The notes: generated from the letters alone by a model not told the origin. Shown: positions 45,532-56,096, counted from the first letter of the stretch. The stretch is DNA of 64,000 nucleotides from Streptomyces sp. NBC_01707 (GCF_041438805.1 NZ_CP109190.1:6014001-6078000); one strand, 5' to 3'. Program-made: numbers and translations.

Positions 45532-47022
45532 TCAGCGCACGTCGCCCATGAGCTGCTTGACCTTGTTGCGGTACATGAAGATCGCGACACCCGCGGCCAC
45601 CGCGAGGGCGGCCTGCAGGGTCACCACACCGGTGCCGTTGAGGTCGACACCCGCGATGGAGAGCAGACCCGTGGTGCAGTCACCGGCGGTGACGGCCAGG
45701 AACCAGACACCCATCATCTGGCTGGCGTACTTGGCCGGAGCCATCTTCGTCGTGACGGAGAGACCCACCGGAGACAGCGTGAGCTCGGCGACCGTCTGGA
45801 CGAAGTAGATCGCGACCAGCCACATCGCGGCGGCCTTGTGGCCGTCGGTGGCGATCGTCAGCGGCATCAGGAAGAGGAAGAACGACGCACCGACCAGCAC
45901 CAGGCCGGAGCTGAACTTCACGATGGTGCTGGGCTCCTTGCCACGCCGGTTCAGCGACATCCAGAAGGCGGCGAAGACGGGGGCCAGCGCCATGATCAGG
46001 ACCGGGTTGACCGACTGGTACCAGGAGACCGGGAAGTCCCACCCGAGGACGCTGTTCTCGGCCGAGGAGTCGGCGAAGATCGCCAGGGTCGAACCACCCT
46101 GGTCGTAGATCATCCAGAAGATGGCGGCGGCGACGAAGAACCAGATGTAGCCGGACATCTTCGACTGCTCGGTCGCGCTCAGCTCCTTGTCGCGCTTGAT
46201 GCGCGCCAGGACCAGCACCGGAATGACCAGGCCCGCGACGGTGATCGGGACGAGGATCCAGTTGAGCGTGTAGACACCGGTGACGACCGTGACGATGTAG
46301 AAGACCGCGGCGACGGCCATCCAGATCATGGCCTTGCGCAGCGTGCTCGTGCGCTCGGCGGCGGACAGCGGCTTCGGGACGACGAGGCTGCGCTCGTTCA
46401 GGTGGCGGGTGCCCAGCAGGAACTGCACGAGACCCAGCGCCATGCCGGCCGCGGCGAGCGCGAAGCCCAGGTGCCAGTTCACGTTCTCGCCGACGGTGCC
46501 GATGGCCAGCGGCGCGGCGAAGGCGCCGACGTTGATGCCCATGTAGAAGATCGTGAAGCCACCGTCGCGGCGCGGGTCGTCCGGGCCGTCGTAGAGCTGG
46601 CCGACCATCGTCGAGATGTTGGACTTCAGCAGACCGGATCCGATGGCCACCAGGCCGAGACCCACGAAGAACGTGCCCTCCGTGGGCAGCGCCAGCGCGA
46701 GGTGACCGATCATGATGACCGCACCGGCGACGGCGACGGTCTTGCGGGGACCCCAGACGCGGTCACCGAACCAGCCACCGGGCATCGCGAGCAGGTACAC
46801 CAGCGACACGTAGACCGAGTAGATCGCCGTGGCCGTGGCCGGGTTCATGTGAAGCCCGTTGGGGGCGATCAAGTAGAGGGGGAGCAGGGCCCTCATGCCG
46901 TAGTAGCTGAAACGCTCCCACATCTCGGTCATGAAGAGAGTGGCCAGGCCGCGGGGGTGGCCGAAGAAGGTCTTCTCGGAGCCAGACGTGCTGGCTGAGT
47001 CCTTCGTCAGGCTGGACGCCAT
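45532..47022 (-). CDS. POT-family proton-coupled peptide transporter
   Basis: Di/tripeptide uptake system of the major facilitator superfamily, 496 residues and about 12-14 spans. Family signatures include MWERFSYYGMRALLPLYL (the ExxERFxYY motif), GGWFGDRVWG and GLLKSNISTMVGQLY, and the second-half TLSPVGLSVTTKMAP. The ATG at 47022 follows AAGGA. It is preceded by a 484-bp region without genes, so control may be complex. Confidence 0.95.
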   Translation of the reverse strand: MASSLTKDSASTSGSEKTFFGHPRGLATLFMTEMWERFSYYGMRALLPLYLIAPNGLHMNPATATAIYSVYVSLVYLLAMPGGWFGDRVWGPRKTVAVAGAVIMIGHLALALPTEGTFFVGLGLVAIGSGLLKSNISTMVGQLYDGPDDPRRDGGFTIFYMGINVGAFAAPLAIGTVGENVNWHLGFALAAAGMALGLVQFLLGTRHLNERSLVVPKPLSAAERTSTLRKAMIWMAVAAVFYIVTVVTGVYTLNWILVPITVAGLVIPVLVLARIKRDKELSATEQSKMSGYIWFFVAAAIFWMIYDQGGSTLAIFADSSAENSVLGWDFPVSWYQSVNPVLIMALAPVFAAFWMSLNRRGKEPSTIVKFSSGLVLVGASFFLFLMPLTIATDGHKAAAMWLVAIYFVQTVAELTLSPVGLSVTTKMAPAKYASQMMGVWFLAVTAGDCTTGLLSIAGVDLNGTGVVTLQAALAVAAGVAIFMYRNKVKQLMGDVR

Positions 47023-47506
47023 GGTCGATCCTTGCTTGCTCGGGACGCGACGCCTTGTAAGCGTTGAGCGCCCGGTGGGGGGAGGCCGGCACCGATGTGG
47101 CTGCGCCCACCCCTCACGCCTGAGAGGGGATTCGCTCCGGACCCCGTACGTGGGTACGGAGTCGGAGTCGGGGACCGACCGCATCGGGATCCACGCCCGG
47201 AGTACGTCATTGCGCTCCGGGTCCGGCCACAGGTCATTCACTGAACCAAAGGCTGGCGAATACCAGCCCGCACACAAAAGAGACCTTCGGCGCTTAAAGC
47301 TGCCCAAAGGTCCTTGAGTGGTGCAACAGGCGTCGAGCCACCATACGACACCACACTGCCGGATATGGAAGGACTTGAGAGATGGATCACAGGGATGAAT
47401 GCAACCAGGCTCGCACATTCGAAGGCATGCCTCGGTTCAGGCCGCGGACCCGCAGGCCTTGTCGATCACCTCACGACAGCCGCCTCATGCGGACTACCAT
47501 CACCCC
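47023..47506. other. Intergenic region, 484 bp, between divergent genes
   Basis: No gene, tRNA or known riboswitch could be recognised. It contains promoters of the POT transporter and of the response regulator. A short hairpin GGCTGG-CGAATA-CCAGCC lies near 47246-47263. Overlapping frames here are not protein-like. Confidence 0.5.
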
Positions 47507-48184
47507 ATGACCCGTGTACTGCTCGCCGAGGACGACGCCTCCATCTCGGAGCCCCTGGCTCGCGCCCTGCGTCGGGAGGGTTACGAGGTCGAGGTCCGCG
47601 AAGACGGTCCGACCGCTCTCGACGCCGGCCTCCAGGGCGGCATCGACCTGGTCGTGCTCGACCTGGGCCTGCCCGGGATGGACGGCCTCGAAGTGGCCCG
47701 AAGGCTCCGTGCCGACGGCCACACCGTGCCGATCCTGGTGCTCACCGCCCGCGCCGACGAGGTGGACACCGTCGTCGGCCTGGACGCCGGAGCCGACGAC
47801 TACGTCACCAAGCCGTTCCGCCTGGCCGAGCTCCTCGCCCGGGTCCGGGCGCTGCTCCGGCGCGGTGCCACGGAGCCCTCGCCGCAGCCCGCCACGCACG
47901 GCGTGCGAATCGACGTCGAGTCGCACCGGGCCTGGATGGGCGACGAGGAACTCCAGCTCACCGCGAAGGAGTTCGACCTGCTGCGGGTCCTGGTGCGCGA
48001 CGCCGGCCGGGTCGTCACCCGCGACCAGCTGATGCGCGAGGTCTGGGACACCACCTGGTGGTCGTCGACGAAGACCCTCGACATGCACATCTCCTGGCTC
48101 CGTAAGAAGCTCGGCGACGATGCCGCCAACCCCCGCTACATCGCGACCGTCCGGGGCGTCGGCTTCCGCTTCGAGAAGAGCTGA
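47507..48184 (+). CDS. OmpR/PhoB-type response regulator
   Basis: A 225-residue regulator. Receiver: acidic pocket EDD at 8-10, phosphoacceptor Asp52 in VVLDLGLPG, and VTKPF lysine near 101. The C-terminal winged helix has LTAKEFDLLRVLV and STKTLDMHISWLRKKLG. The ATG at 47507 has no strong ribosome site. The gene for its sensor kinase follows after 15 bases. The signal is unknown. Confidence 0.95.
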   Translation: MTRVLLAEDDASISEPLARALRREGYEVEVREDGPTALDAGLQGGIDLVVLDLGLPGMDGLEVARRLRADGHTVPILVLTARADEVDTVVGLDAGADDYVTKPFRLAELLARVRALLRRGATEPSPQPATHGVRIDVESHRAWMGDEELQLTAKEFDLLRVLVRDAGRVVTRDQLMREVWDTTWWSSTKTLDMHISWLRKKLGDDAANPRYIATVRGVGFRFEKS

Positions 48185-48199
48185 CGTACAGAAACAGTC

Positions 48200-49465
48200 A
48201 TGCGCCGCCGACTGATCAACTCCACCCTCGCCGTGGTGCTCGTGGTGATCGCCGTCTTCGGCGTCTCCCTCGTCATCGTCGAGACCCGCACCATCAGCAA
48301 CAGCGCCCAGGAGAGCGTCGACTCCGAGGCGCTGCGGCTGATCAGCGTCGTCGAGAGCCGGCTTCTCGGGGCCGAGCGGATCAACCCCTCGGTGCTGGCC
48401 GAACAGGTCGACGAGAACCGGTACGCGCTCGTCAGGATCCCGGGCCGTGCCCCTCTCGAGGTGGGCACGCGCCCCACCGGCAGAGTGATCAGCAGTACGG
48501 CGTCGGGTGAGCAGGGCGAGAAGGTCACCGTCGAGGAGTCCAGCTCGGCCGTCACCCGCGAGGTCGGCCGCACCCTGATGATCATCGGTGCGGTGGCGCT
48601 GCTCGCGATCGTCTCCGCGGTGCTCCTCGCGGTACGCCAGGCCAACAAGCTGACCTCGCCGCTCACCGACCTCGCCGAGACGGCGGAACGCCTGGGCTCC
48701 GGCGATCCGCGACCGCGCCACAAGCGGTACGGGGTGCCGGAGCTGGACCGGGTCGCCGACGTCCTCGACTCCTCCGCGGAGCGGATCGCGCGGATGCTGA
48801 CCGCGGAACGCCGGCTCGCCGCCGACGCCTCCCACCAGCTCCGCACCCCGCTGACCGCGCTCTCCATGCGGATCGAGGAGATCTCCGTCACCGACGACCC
48901 GGACACGGTGAAGGAAGAGGCGAACTTCGCCCTCACCCAGGTCGAGCGCCTGACCGATGTGGTGGAACGGCTGCTGACCAACGCCCGCGACCCGCGCACG
49001 GGCTCCGCGGTCGTCTTCGACCTCGACGAGGTCGTCAAGCAGCAGATCGAGGAGTGGCGCCCGGCCTACCGCGGCGAGGGCCGCGCAATCGTCCGCTCCG
49101 GCAAGCAGGGCCTGCGGGCCGTCGGCACCCCGGGTGCGGTCGCCCAGGTGCTGGCCGCACTGATCGAGAACTCACTGATGCACGGTGGCGGCACGGTGGC
49201 GCTGCGCACCCGGGTCACCGGCAACCAGGCGGTCGTCGAGGTGACGGACGAGGGCCCCGGGGTCCCGCCCGACCTGGGTGCCCGGATCTTCGAGCGGACG
49301 ATCAGCGGCCGCAACTCCACGGGGATCGGCCTCGCCGTGGCCCGCGACCTGGCCGAGGCGGACGGCGGTCGTCTGGAACTGCTCCAGCAGCAGCCGGCGG
49401 TCTTCGCCCTGTTCCTGAGCCGAGTGCCCGCTCCCCGCCAGGAACCGGAACGCCCGGTGCGCTGA
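48200..49465 (+). CDS. Sensor histidine kinase
   Basis: Membrane kinase of 421 residues partnered with the upstream regulator. First span residues 10-27, a periplasmic domain of about 95 residues, second span about 125-145, HAMP, then HisKA with phosphorylated His212 in DASHQLRTPL, and HATPase with N box ENSLMHG, G1 VTDEGPGVP and G2 STGIGLAVARDLA. The F box is somewhat short (RIFERTISG). No ligand can be inferred from the sensor domain. Confidence 0.95.
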   Translation: MRRRLINSTLAVVLVVIAVFGVSLVIVETRTISNSAQESVDSEALRLISVVESRLLGAERINPSVLAEQVDENRYALVRIPGRAPLEVGTRPTGRVISSTASGEQGEKVTVEESSSAVTREVGRTLMIIGAVALLAIVSAVLLAVRQANKLTSPLTDLAETAERLGSGDPRPRHKRYGVPELDRVADVLDSSAERIARMLTAERRLAADASHQLRTPLTALSMRIEEISVTDDPDTVKEEANFALTQVERLTDVVERLLTNARDPRTGSAVVFDLDEVVKQQIEEWRPAYRGEGRAIVRSGKQGLRAVGTPGAVAQVLAALIENSLMHGGGTVALRTRVTGNQAVVEVTDEGPGVPPDLGARIFERTISGRNSTGIGLAVARDLAEADGGRLELLQQQPAVFALFLSRVPAPRQEPERPVR

Positions 49466-49532
49466 CCCGGGCGAGGTCGACCTGCACATGCACAGGACGG
49501 CATCAGCCGAGATCGAGCCCGTCGAGGCGGTA

Positions 49533-49558
49533 CCCCCACGCCCTCGAGGCTGTGGGGG
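49533..49558. terminator. Candidate terminator hairpin
   Basis: CCCCCAC (49533-49539) pairs with GTGGGGG (49552-49558) with a possible inner CCTCGAGG. It lies between the kinase gene and convergent GtrA gene and is of a sort repeated often in Streptomyces genomes. Confidence 0.6.
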
Positions 49559-49597
49559 AGACCGGGGGCGGACCGGTCACCGGGCGGCTCCGGTGTC

Positions 49598-50101
49598 TCA
49601 ACGCCGTACCGCTTCCGCCGGCGCCGCCGGAACCCGCCCCTGCGCCACCACACCTACATCGTCTTTGGCAGGCAGCGCCTTGAAGACCCAGCTCCGGTAG
49701 GACCAGAACCGGAACAGCGTCGCGATCCCGATTCCCAGGATCTTGAACACGTTGCTCTGGACGGGGCTGTTCCACCCGAACCCGTACGTCGCCGCGTACA
49801 GCACACCGTTCTCGATCACCGCGCCCGCCGCGCTGAACAGCAGGAACAGCATCAGCTCCCGGGTCCGGCCGGTCTTGTCGCGGTCCCGGTACGTCCAGTA
49901 GCGGAAGCCCACGTAGTTGAAGAGGATGGCGACGAACGTCGCCAGCAGACTGGCCCGCACCACCTGGAGGTCCGTGGTGTGCCGCAGCAGGTTGAAGACC
50001 GCGATGTTCACCAGCAGACCCAGCGCGCCGACGGCGCCGAACTTGGCGACCTCCCGGGCCAGCCGATCCAGCCGGGTTCGCAGTGCGCCCCGTTCGCTCA
50101 T
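49598..50101 (-). CDS. GtrA-family membrane protein
   Basis: A 167-residue protein with four predicted spans (FGAVGALGLLVNIAVFNLL, LLATFVAILFNYVGFRYW, LFLLFSAAGAVIENGVLY, FKILGIGIATLFRFWSY), the GtrA/flippase-like pattern. Members translocate or assist lipid-linked sugars for wall or antigen glycosylation. The last 22 residues are Ala/Val/Pro-rich. The ribosome site is weak. It is divergent from purK. Confidence 0.92.
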   Translation of the reverse strand: MSERGALRTRLDRLAREVAKFGAVGALGLLVNIAVFNLLRHTTDLQVVRASLLATFVAILFNYVGFRYWTYRDRDKTGRTRELMLFLLFSAAGAVIENGVLYAATYGFGWNSPVQSNVFKILGIGIATLFRFWSYRSWVFKALPAKDDVGVVAQGRVPAAPAEAVRR

Positions 50102-50268
50102 GGTGATCGATCAGCCCCGTCCGTGGATTCGGTCAACCCGGTCATGCTAACCAGCACCCCTGTGGGATGCCTGTGAGCTGACGCAGAACCCGGCGACGTG
50201 GAGCGGTCACGGGACCGCCCGCGGGGGCATCGTCCGGTGGTTCCCGGGACGCCGGATACCCTGGAGGA

Positions 50269-51408
50269 GTGACGTTTCCGGTAGTCGGCATGGTCGGTGG
50301 CGGTCAGCTCGCCCGTATGACCCACGAGGCGGGTATCCCCCTCGGCATCAAATTCAAGCTCCTCAGCGACACCCCCCAGGACTCGGCGGCCCAGGTGGTG
50401 AGCGAAGTCGTCGTCGGCGACTATCGCGACCTGGACACGCTGCGTGCCTTCGCGCGCGGCTGTGACGTGATCACCTTCGATCACGAGCACGTCCCGACCG
50501 AGCACCTGCGGGCCCTGGAGGCGGACGGCATCCCCGTGCGCCCCGGTCCCGACGCGCTGGTGCACGCCCAGGACAAGGGGGTGATGCGCGCCAAGCTCTC
50601 GGAGATCGGTGTGCCCTGCCCCCGCCACCGCATCGTGACGGACCCGGCCGACGCCGTGGCGTTCGCGGCCGAGGTCGGCGGCTTCCCCGTCGTCCTGAAG
50701 ACGGTCCGCGGCGGCTACGACGGCAAGGGTGTCTGGGTGGTCCGCTCCGAGGCGGACGCGGCCGAACCGTTCCGGGCCGGTGTCCCGGTCCTCGCCGAGG
50801 AGAAGGTCGACTTCGTACGGGAGCTGGCGGCGAACATCGTCCGCTCGCCGCACGGCCAGGCCGTCGCCTACCCGGTCGTCGAGTCGATCCAGGTCGACGG
50901 GGTCTGCGACACGGTCATCGCTCCGGCCCCCGAGCTGAGCGAGAAGCTCGCCGGCGAGGCCCAGCAGCTGGCCCTCCGGGTCGCCGCGGAGCTCGGCGTC
51001 GTCGGGCATCTCGCGGTCGAACTCTTCGAGACCGGCGACGGCCGCATCCTCGTCAACGAGCTCGCGATGCGCCCGCACAACTCCGGACACTGGACCCAGG
51101 ACGGCGCGATCACCTCGCAGTTCGCCAACCACGTCCGGGCCGTCCTCGACCTGCCGCTCGGCGACCCGCGCCCGCGCGCCACCTGGACGGTCATGTCCAA
51201 CGTCCTCGGCGGCGACTTCCCGGACATGTACCAGGCGTATCTGCACTGCATGGCCCGCGACCCGCAGCTCAAGATCCACATGTACGGCAAGGACGTGAAG
51301 CCCGGCCGCAAGGTCGGACACGTCAACACCTACGGCGACGACCTGGCGGACGTGCGGGAGCGCGCCCGGCACGCGGCCGACTACCTGCGAGGAACGATCA
51401 CCGAATGA
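50269..51408 (+). CDS. purK: 5-(carboxyamino)imidazole ribonucleotide synthase
   Basis: ATP-grasp enzyme that turns AIR, bicarbonate and ATP into N5-CAIR in purine synthesis; 379 residues. N-terminal [15 protein letters not shown]-grasp motifs [15 protein letters not shown] and [11 protein letters not shown], and ENEL-type [27 protein letters not shown] are present. Starts with GTG at 50269 immediately after GGAGGA. Its end overlaps purE. Confidence 0.96.
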   Translation: MTFPVVGMVGGGQLARMTHEAGIPLGIKFKLLSDTPQDSAAQVVSEVVVGDYRDLDTLRAFARGCDVITFDHEHVPTEHLRALEADGIPVRPGPDALVHAQDKGVMRAKLSEIGVPCPRHRIVTDPADAVAFAAEVGGFPVVLKTVRGGYDGKGVWVVRSEADAAEPFRAGVPVLAEEKVDFVRELAANIVRSPHGQAVAYPVVESIQVDGVCDTVIAPAPELSEKLAGEAQQLALRVAAELGVVGHLAVELFETGDGRILVNELAMRPHNSGHWTQDGAITSQFANHVRAVLDLPLGDPRPRATWTVMSNVLGGDFPDMYQAYLHCMARDPQLKIHMYGKDVKPGRKVGHVNTYGDDLADVRERARHAADYLRGTITE

Positions 51409-51944
51409 CTTCCCCCGCCTCCGCCGCGCCCCTGGTCGGCATCGTCATGGGCTCGGACTCCGACTGGCCCGTCATGGAAGCAGCGGCCAAGGCCCTCGAC
51501 GAGTTCGAGGTCCCCTACGAGGTCGACGTCGTCTCCGCCCACCGGATGCCGCGCGAAATGATCGCGTACGGGGAGAACGCGGCGGACCGCGGCCTCAAGG
51601 TGGTCATCGCGGGCGCGGGCGGCGCCGCCCACCTGCCGGGCATGCTGGCCTCCGTCACCCCGCTGCCCGTCATCGGCGTCCCGGTCCCGCTGAAGTACCT
51701 GGACGGCATGGACAGCCTGCTCTCCATCGTGCAGATGCCGGCCGGTGTCCCGGTCGCGACCGTCTCGGTCGGCGGCGCACGCAACGCGGGCCTGCTCGCC
51801 GCGCGCATCCTCGCCGCCCACGACAGTGAGCTGCTGGTCCGGATGCGGGAGTTCCAGCAGGAGCTGAACGACCAGGCGACGGAGAAGGGCAAGCGGCTGC
51901 GCAACAAGGTCGAGGGCAGCGACTCCTTCGGCTTCGGCAAGTAG
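51405..51944 (+). CDS. purE: N5-CAIR mutase, class I
   Basis: Converts N5-CAIR to CAIR; 179 residues. The phosphate-binding [10 protein letters not shown] and the catalytic-His region SAHRMPREM are intact, with [11 protein letters not shown]. The ATG at 51405 overlaps the purK stop (ATGA), so both are made together. The 18 C-terminal residues are charged and probably flexible. Confidence 0.97.
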   Translation: MTSPASAAPLVGIVMGSDSDWPVMEAAAKALDEFEVPYEVDVVSAHRMPREMIAYGENAADRGLKVVIAGAGGAAHLPGMLASVTPLPVIGVPVPLKYLDGMDSLLSIVQMPAGVPVATVSVGGARNAGLLAARILAAHDSELLVRMREFQQELNDQATEKGKRLRNKVEGSDSFGFGK

Positions 51945-51966
51945 CGGCAAGAGGGGGAGGGCGACC

Positions 51967-53208
51967 ATGGATCACAGCGCCGACAACATCGCGGGCCACA
52001 CGGCCGAGCGCATCACGGAACGGCTCACCCGGGCCGGGGAACTGCTTGCCGAGTACCCCGTCGTCGACGGCCACAACGACCTGCCCTGGGCACTGCGGGA
52101 ACAGGTCGGCTACGACCTGGACTCCCGGGACATCGCCACCGACCAGTCCGCCCACCTCCACACCGACATCCGACGGCTGCGCGCCGGTGGCGTCGGCGCC
52201 CAGTTCTGGTCCGTCTACGTACGGTCCGACATGGCGGGTGACGCCGCCGTCAGCGCCACCCTCGAACAGATCGACGTGGTCGCCGAGCTGCTGGACCGCC
52301 ACCCCGCCGACCTGCGGCGCGCCCTGACCGCCGACGACATGGAGGCGGCCCGCGCAGAGGGCCGTATCGCCTCCCTGATGGGTGCCGAGGGCGGCCACTC
52401 CATCAACAACTCGCTGGGCACCCTGCGCGCCCTGCACACCCTCGGCGTCCGCTACATGACGCTGACCCACAACGACAACATCGCGTGGGCAGACGCCGCG
52501 ACCGACGAACCCGGCGTCGGCGGACTCTCCCCCTTCGGCCACGAGGTCGTACGGGAGATGAACCGCACCGGCATGCTCGTCGACCTCTCGCATGTGGCGG
52601 CCACGACGATGCGCGACGCGCTCGCGACCTCCACGGCGCCGGTGATGTTCTCGCACTCCTCGGCACGGGCGGTCTGCGACCATCCGCGCAACATCCCCGA
52701 CGACGTCCTCGCGCAGCTCCCGGCCAACGGTGGCATCGCCATGGCGACCTTCGTACCGAAGTTCGTCCTGCCGGCCGCGGTCGCCTGGACCCGGGCCGCG
52801 GACGAGAACATGCGCGCCCACGGGCTGCACCATCTCGACACCACCCCGCAGGCGATGAAGATCCACGCCGCCTACGAGGCGGCCAACCCGCGCCCGATGG
52901 CCACCGTGGCGACGATCGCCGACCACCTCGACCACATGCGTGAGGTCGCCGGGATCGACCACATCGGTATCGGCGGCGACTACGACGGCACCGCGTTCCT
53001 CCCCGCCGGTCTGGAGGACGTCTCGGGCTATCCGAACCTGATCGCGGAACTCCTCGGCCGCGGCTGGTCCGCCGCCGACCTCGCCAAGCTCACCTGGCGC
53101 AACGCGGTACGGGTGCTGCGGGACGCGGAGGACGTCGCCCGCGAGCTGCGTACGCGGCGCGGTCCGTCCCACGCCACGATCGACGTACTCGACGCTCCCG
53201 AGGCCTGA
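51967..53208 (+). CDS. Peptidase M19 (membrane/renal-type dipeptidase)
   Basis: Zinc dipeptidase of 413 residues. The motif [11 protein letters not shown] gives the first metal ligands (His, Asp), EGGHSI the bridging Glu, and further His ligands lie in LVDLSHVA and FSHSSARAV, with GIGGDYDG near the end. No signal peptide is seen, so it is probably cytoplasmic, in contrast to mammalian forms. It starts 22 bases after purE with GGGGAGGG upstream and may share its transcript. Members also hydrolyse D-amino-acid-containing dipeptides. Confidence 0.93.
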   Translation: MDHSADNIAGHTAERITERLTRAGELLAEYPVVDGHNDLPWALREQVGYDLDSRDIATDQSAHLHTDIRRLRAGGVGAQFWSVYVRSDMAGDAAVSATLEQIDVVAELLDRHPADLRRALTADDMEAARAEGRIASLMGAEGGHSINNSLGTLRALHTLGVRYMTLTHNDNIAWADAATDEPGVGGLSPFGHEVVREMNRTGMLVDLSHVAATTMRDALATSTAPVMFSHSSARAVCDHPRNIPDDVLAQLPANGGIAMATFVPKFVLPAAVAWTRAADENMRAHGLHHLDTTPQAMKIHAAYEAANPRPMATVATIADHLDHMREVAGIDHIGIGGDYDGTAFLPAGLEDVSGYPNLIAELLGRGWSAADLAKLTWRNAVRVLRDAEDVARELRTRRGPSHATIDVLDAPEA

Positions 53209-53234
53209 GAACGGCCTGACAGCCGCCCGGGAAC

Positions 53235-53267
53235 GGCCCGAGCGCTCCGAGGGGGGCGGCTCGGGCC
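53235..53267. terminator. Terminator after dipeptidase gene
   Basis: GGCCCGAGC (53235-53243) pairs with GCTCGGGCC (53259-53267), loop of 15 bases; between convergent genes. Confidence 0.7.
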
Positions 53268-53320
53268 CTCGACGGCTCAGGGCGGACCGGCCGTCAGCGG
53301 CCGGCTCATGAACCAGTGAC

Positions 53321-54664
53321 TCAGGCGCGGGGCCGGCCCATCGCCCGGTACGTCCAGCCCGCCTCGCGCCACACCGCACTGTCCAGCGCGTTACGGCCGT
53401 CCAGAATGATCCGGTGTGCCGCGGCCTCGCCCAGTGCCACCGCGTCCAGCTCACGGAACTCGTGCCACTCCGTCAGGTGCAGCACCACATCCGCACCGCG
53501 CACGGCGTCCAGCGCCGACTCCGCGTACCCGAGCGTCGGGAAGAGCCGCCGGGCATTGTCCATGCCCTTCGGGTCGTACACGGTGACCTGGCCGCCCTGG
53601 AGGTGGATCTGCCCGGCCACGTTCAGCGCGGGCGAGTCGCGTACGTCGTCCGAGTCCGGCTTGAACGTCGCACCCAGCACGCCCACCCGCTTGCCGAGGA
53701 ACGAGTCGCCGCCCACGGCCTCCCGGGCCAGCTCCACCATGTGGCCGCGGCGCCGCATGTTGATCGAGTCGACCTCGCGCAGGAACGTCAGCGCCTGGTC
53801 CGCGCCCAGCTCACCGGCGCGCGCCATGAACGCGCGGATGTCCTTGGGCAGACAGCCGCCGCCGAAGCCGATTCCGGCCCGCAGGAACTTGTTGCCGATC
53901 CGCTCGTCGTGGCCGATCGCCTCGGCGAGCTTCTTCACGTCTCCGTCGGCGGCCTCGCAGACCTCCGCCATGGCGTTGATGAACGAGATCTTCGTCGCCA
54001 GGAACGAATTCGCGGCGGTCTTCACCAGCTCGGCGGTCGGGAAGTCCGTCACCACGAAGGGCGACCCCTCCACGACCGGCACCGCGTACACCTCGCGCAG
54101 CAGCTTCTCGGCGCGCTCGCTCTCCACACCGACGACGATCCGGTCGGGGTGCAGGGTGTCCTTCACGGCGAAGCCCTCGCGCAGGAACTCCGGGTTCCAG
54201 GCCAGCTCCGCGTCCGTACCCACGGGTGCCAGCTCGGCCAGCCGCGCCGCGAGCCGGGCGGCGGAGCCCACCGGCACGGTCGACTTCCCGACGACCAGGG
54301 TGGGCCGGGTCAGCTGCGCCGCCAGCGACTCGAAGGCGCTGTCCACGTAGGACATGTCGCAGGCGTACTCGCCGTGCTTCTGCGGGGTGTTCACGCAGAC
54401 GAAGTGCACATCACCGAAGGCACCCACCTCCTCCCACGAGGTGGTGAACCGCAGCCGGCCGGTGGAACCCTCGATGCCCGCGACGTGCTTGCGGAGCAGT
54501 TCCTCCAGACCCGGCTCGTACATCGGGACCTTGCCGGCGCTCAGCATCTCGATCTTCTCGGGCACGACATCGAGCCCGAGCACTTCGAAGCCGAGCTCCG
54601 CCATGGCCGCGGCGTGGGTGGCGCCGAGGTAGCCGGTGCCGATCACAGTGATCCTGAGGGCCAT
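53321..54664 (-). CDS. UDP-glucose 6-dehydrogenase
   Basis: Makes UDP-glucuronate, precursor of acidic wall polysaccharides; 447 residues. N-terminal NAD motif VIGTGYLGATHAA, KSTVPVG, NPEFLREG, catalytic Cys271 in GFGGGCLPKD and the C-terminal LGATFKPDSDDVRDSP are all present. The ATG at 54664 has AGGAG six bases upstream. GDP-mannose dehydrogenases share this fold, but the motif set favours UDP-glucose. Confidence 0.93.
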   Translation of the reverse strand: MALRITVIGTGYLGATHAAAMAELGFEVLGLDVVPEKIEMLSAGKVPMYEPGLEELLRKHVAGIEGSTGRLRFTTSWEEVGAFGDVHFVCVNTPQKHGEYACDMSYVDSAFESLAAQLTRPTLVVGKSTVPVGSAARLAARLAELAPVGTDAELAWNPEFLREGFAVKDTLHPDRIVVGVESERAEKLLREVYAVPVVEGSPFVVTDFPTAELVKTAANSFLATKISFINAMAEVCEAADGDVKKLAEAIGHDERIGNKFLRAGIGFGGGCLPKDIRAFMARAGELGADQALTFLREVDSINMRRRGHMVELAREAVGGDSFLGKRVGVLGATFKPDSDDVRDSPALNVAGQIHLQGGQVTVYDPKGMDNARRLFPTLGYAESALDAVRGADVVLHLTEWHEFRELDAVALGEAAAHRIILDGRNALDSAVWREAGWTYRAMGRPRA

Positions 54665-54817
54665 GAAGTGCTCCTGGGAGATGCGGACGGACGTGCGGTG
54701 AACGAGCATAGTCGTGCTCCCTGACGCCCTGTTTTACCGGTCTTGCGGACCCCTGTCGCGCAGCTCACGTACGGCTCGCATAGGTCTTTGCGGGGCATGG
54801 CGCCTAAAATTGGGTTA

Positions 54818-54832
54818 CTTAACGGTAGTTAG
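54818..54832. promoter_or_regulatory. Candidate operator upstream of acyl-CoA dehydrogenase gene
   Basis: CTTAAC-GGTA-GTTAG is a near palindrome in an AT-richer patch 22 bases before the start; TAAAAT at 54805-54810 may be the -10. Fatty-acid genes are often under TetR repressors, but no regulator gene is adjacent. Confidence 0.3.
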
Positions 54833-54853
54833 CATCCCTGGGGAGTGAGAGTC

Positions 54854-56011
54854 TTGGCGGGTTCCACCGATTTCGACCTGTACCGTCCGGCCGAGGAGCA
54901 CGACATGCTCCGCGAGACGGTCCGTGCGCTCGCCGAGGCGAAGATCGCCCCGTTCGCGGCGGCGGTCGACGAGGAGGCCCGCTTCCCGCAGGAGGCGCTG
55001 GACGCCCTGGTCGCCTCCGACCTGCAGGCCGTGCACGTCCCCGAGGAGTACGGCGGCGCCGGTGCCGACGCCCTCGCCACCGTGATCGTGATCGAGGAGG
55101 TGGCCCGCGTCTGCGCCTCCTCCTCCCTGATCCCGGCCGTGAACAAGCTCGGCTCGCTCCCGGTGATCCTCTCCGGCTCCGAGGCGCTGAAGAAGAAGTA
55201 CCTGGGCCCGCTCGCCAAGGGCGACGCGATGTTCTCGTACTGCCTCTCCGAGCCCGACGCGGGCTCCGACGCCGCCGGCATGAAGACCAAGGCCGTCCGC
55301 GACGGCGACTTCTGGGTCCTCAACGGCGTGAAGCGCTGGATCACCAACGCGGGCGTCTCCGAGTACTACACGGTGATGGCCGTCACCGACCCGACCAAGC
55401 GCTCCAAGGGCATCTCGGCGTTCGTCGTCGAGAAGTCGGACGAGGGTGTCTCCTTCGGCGCCCCGGAGAAGAAGCTCGGTATCAAGGGCTCCCCGACCCG
55501 CGAGGTCTACTTCGACAACGTCCGGATCCCCGCCGACCGCATGATCGGCGAGGAGGGCACCGGCTTCGCCACGGCGATGAAGACCCTGGACCACACCCGC
55601 ATCACGATCGCGGCGCAGGCCCTCGGCATCGCTCAGGGCGCCCTCGACTACGCCAAGGGTTACGTCCAGGAGCGCAAGCAGTTCGGCAAGCCGATCGGCG
55701 ACTTCCAGGGCGTCCAGTTCATGCTCGCCGACATGGCGATGAAGTTGGAGGCGGCCCGGCAGCTCACCTACTCGGCCGCCGCCAAGTCCGAGCGCCTCGA
55801 CGGCGACCTGACGTTCTTCGGCGCCGCGGCCAAGTGCTTCGCCTCCGACGTCGCGATGGAGATCACCACGGACGCGGTCCAGCTGCTCGGCGGCTACGGC
55901 TACACGCGGGACTACCCGGTGGAGCGGATGATGCGCGACGCCAAGATCACGCAGATCTACGAGGGCACGAACCAGGTCCAGCGCATAGTCATGGCGCGGA
56001 ACCTGCCGTAA
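54854..56011 (+). CDS. Acyl-CoA dehydrogenase
   Basis: FAD enzyme that introduces the alpha-beta double bond in acyl-CoA; 385 residues. The TTG at 54854 has GGGGAG eight bases upstream; GTG at 54845 would overlap that site. Family motifs YCLSEPDAGSDAAGMKT (FAD binding), ITNAG, the dimer-forming RKQFGKPIGDFQ and the C-terminal GGYGYTRDYPVERMMRDA and IYEGTNQVQRI with the catalytic Glu are intact, placing it with short/medium-chain enzymes. Confidence 0.95.
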   Translation: MAGSTDFDLYRPAEEHDMLRETVRALAEAKIAPFAAAVDEEARFPQEALDALVASDLQAVHVPEEYGGAGADALATVIVIEEVARVCASSSLIPAVNKLGSLPVILSGSEALKKKYLGPLAKGDAMFSYCLSEPDAGSDAAGMKTKAVRDGDFWVLNGVKRWITNAGVSEYYTVMAVTDPTKRSKGISAFVVEKSDEGVSFGAPEKKLGIKGSPTREVYFDNVRIPADRMIGEEGTGFATAMKTLDHTRITIAAQALGIAQGALDYAKGYVQERKQFGKPIGDFQGVQFMLADMAMKLEAARQLTYSAAAKSERLDGDLTFFGAAAKCFASDVAMEITTDAVQLLGGYGYTRDYPVERMMRDAKITQIYEGTNQVQRIVMARNLP

Positions 56012-56061
56012 CCCGGCGGGATCTCCCGGTTCGGCGTCCGTTCCGAGCGGGTTGCGACCAT

Positions 56062-56096
56062 CGACCGGCCCCCGGCTTCCTGCCGGGGGCCGGTCG
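56062..56096. terminator. Terminator after acyl-CoA dehydrogenase gene
   Basis: CGACCGGCCCCCGGC (56062-56076), loop TTCCT, and the exact complement 56082-56096. Confidence 0.88.

Noticed and set aside
47023..47506. Riboswitch or small RNA in the long leader of the POT transporter
   Set aside because: No recognisable riboswitch core; only a six-bp hairpin was seen.
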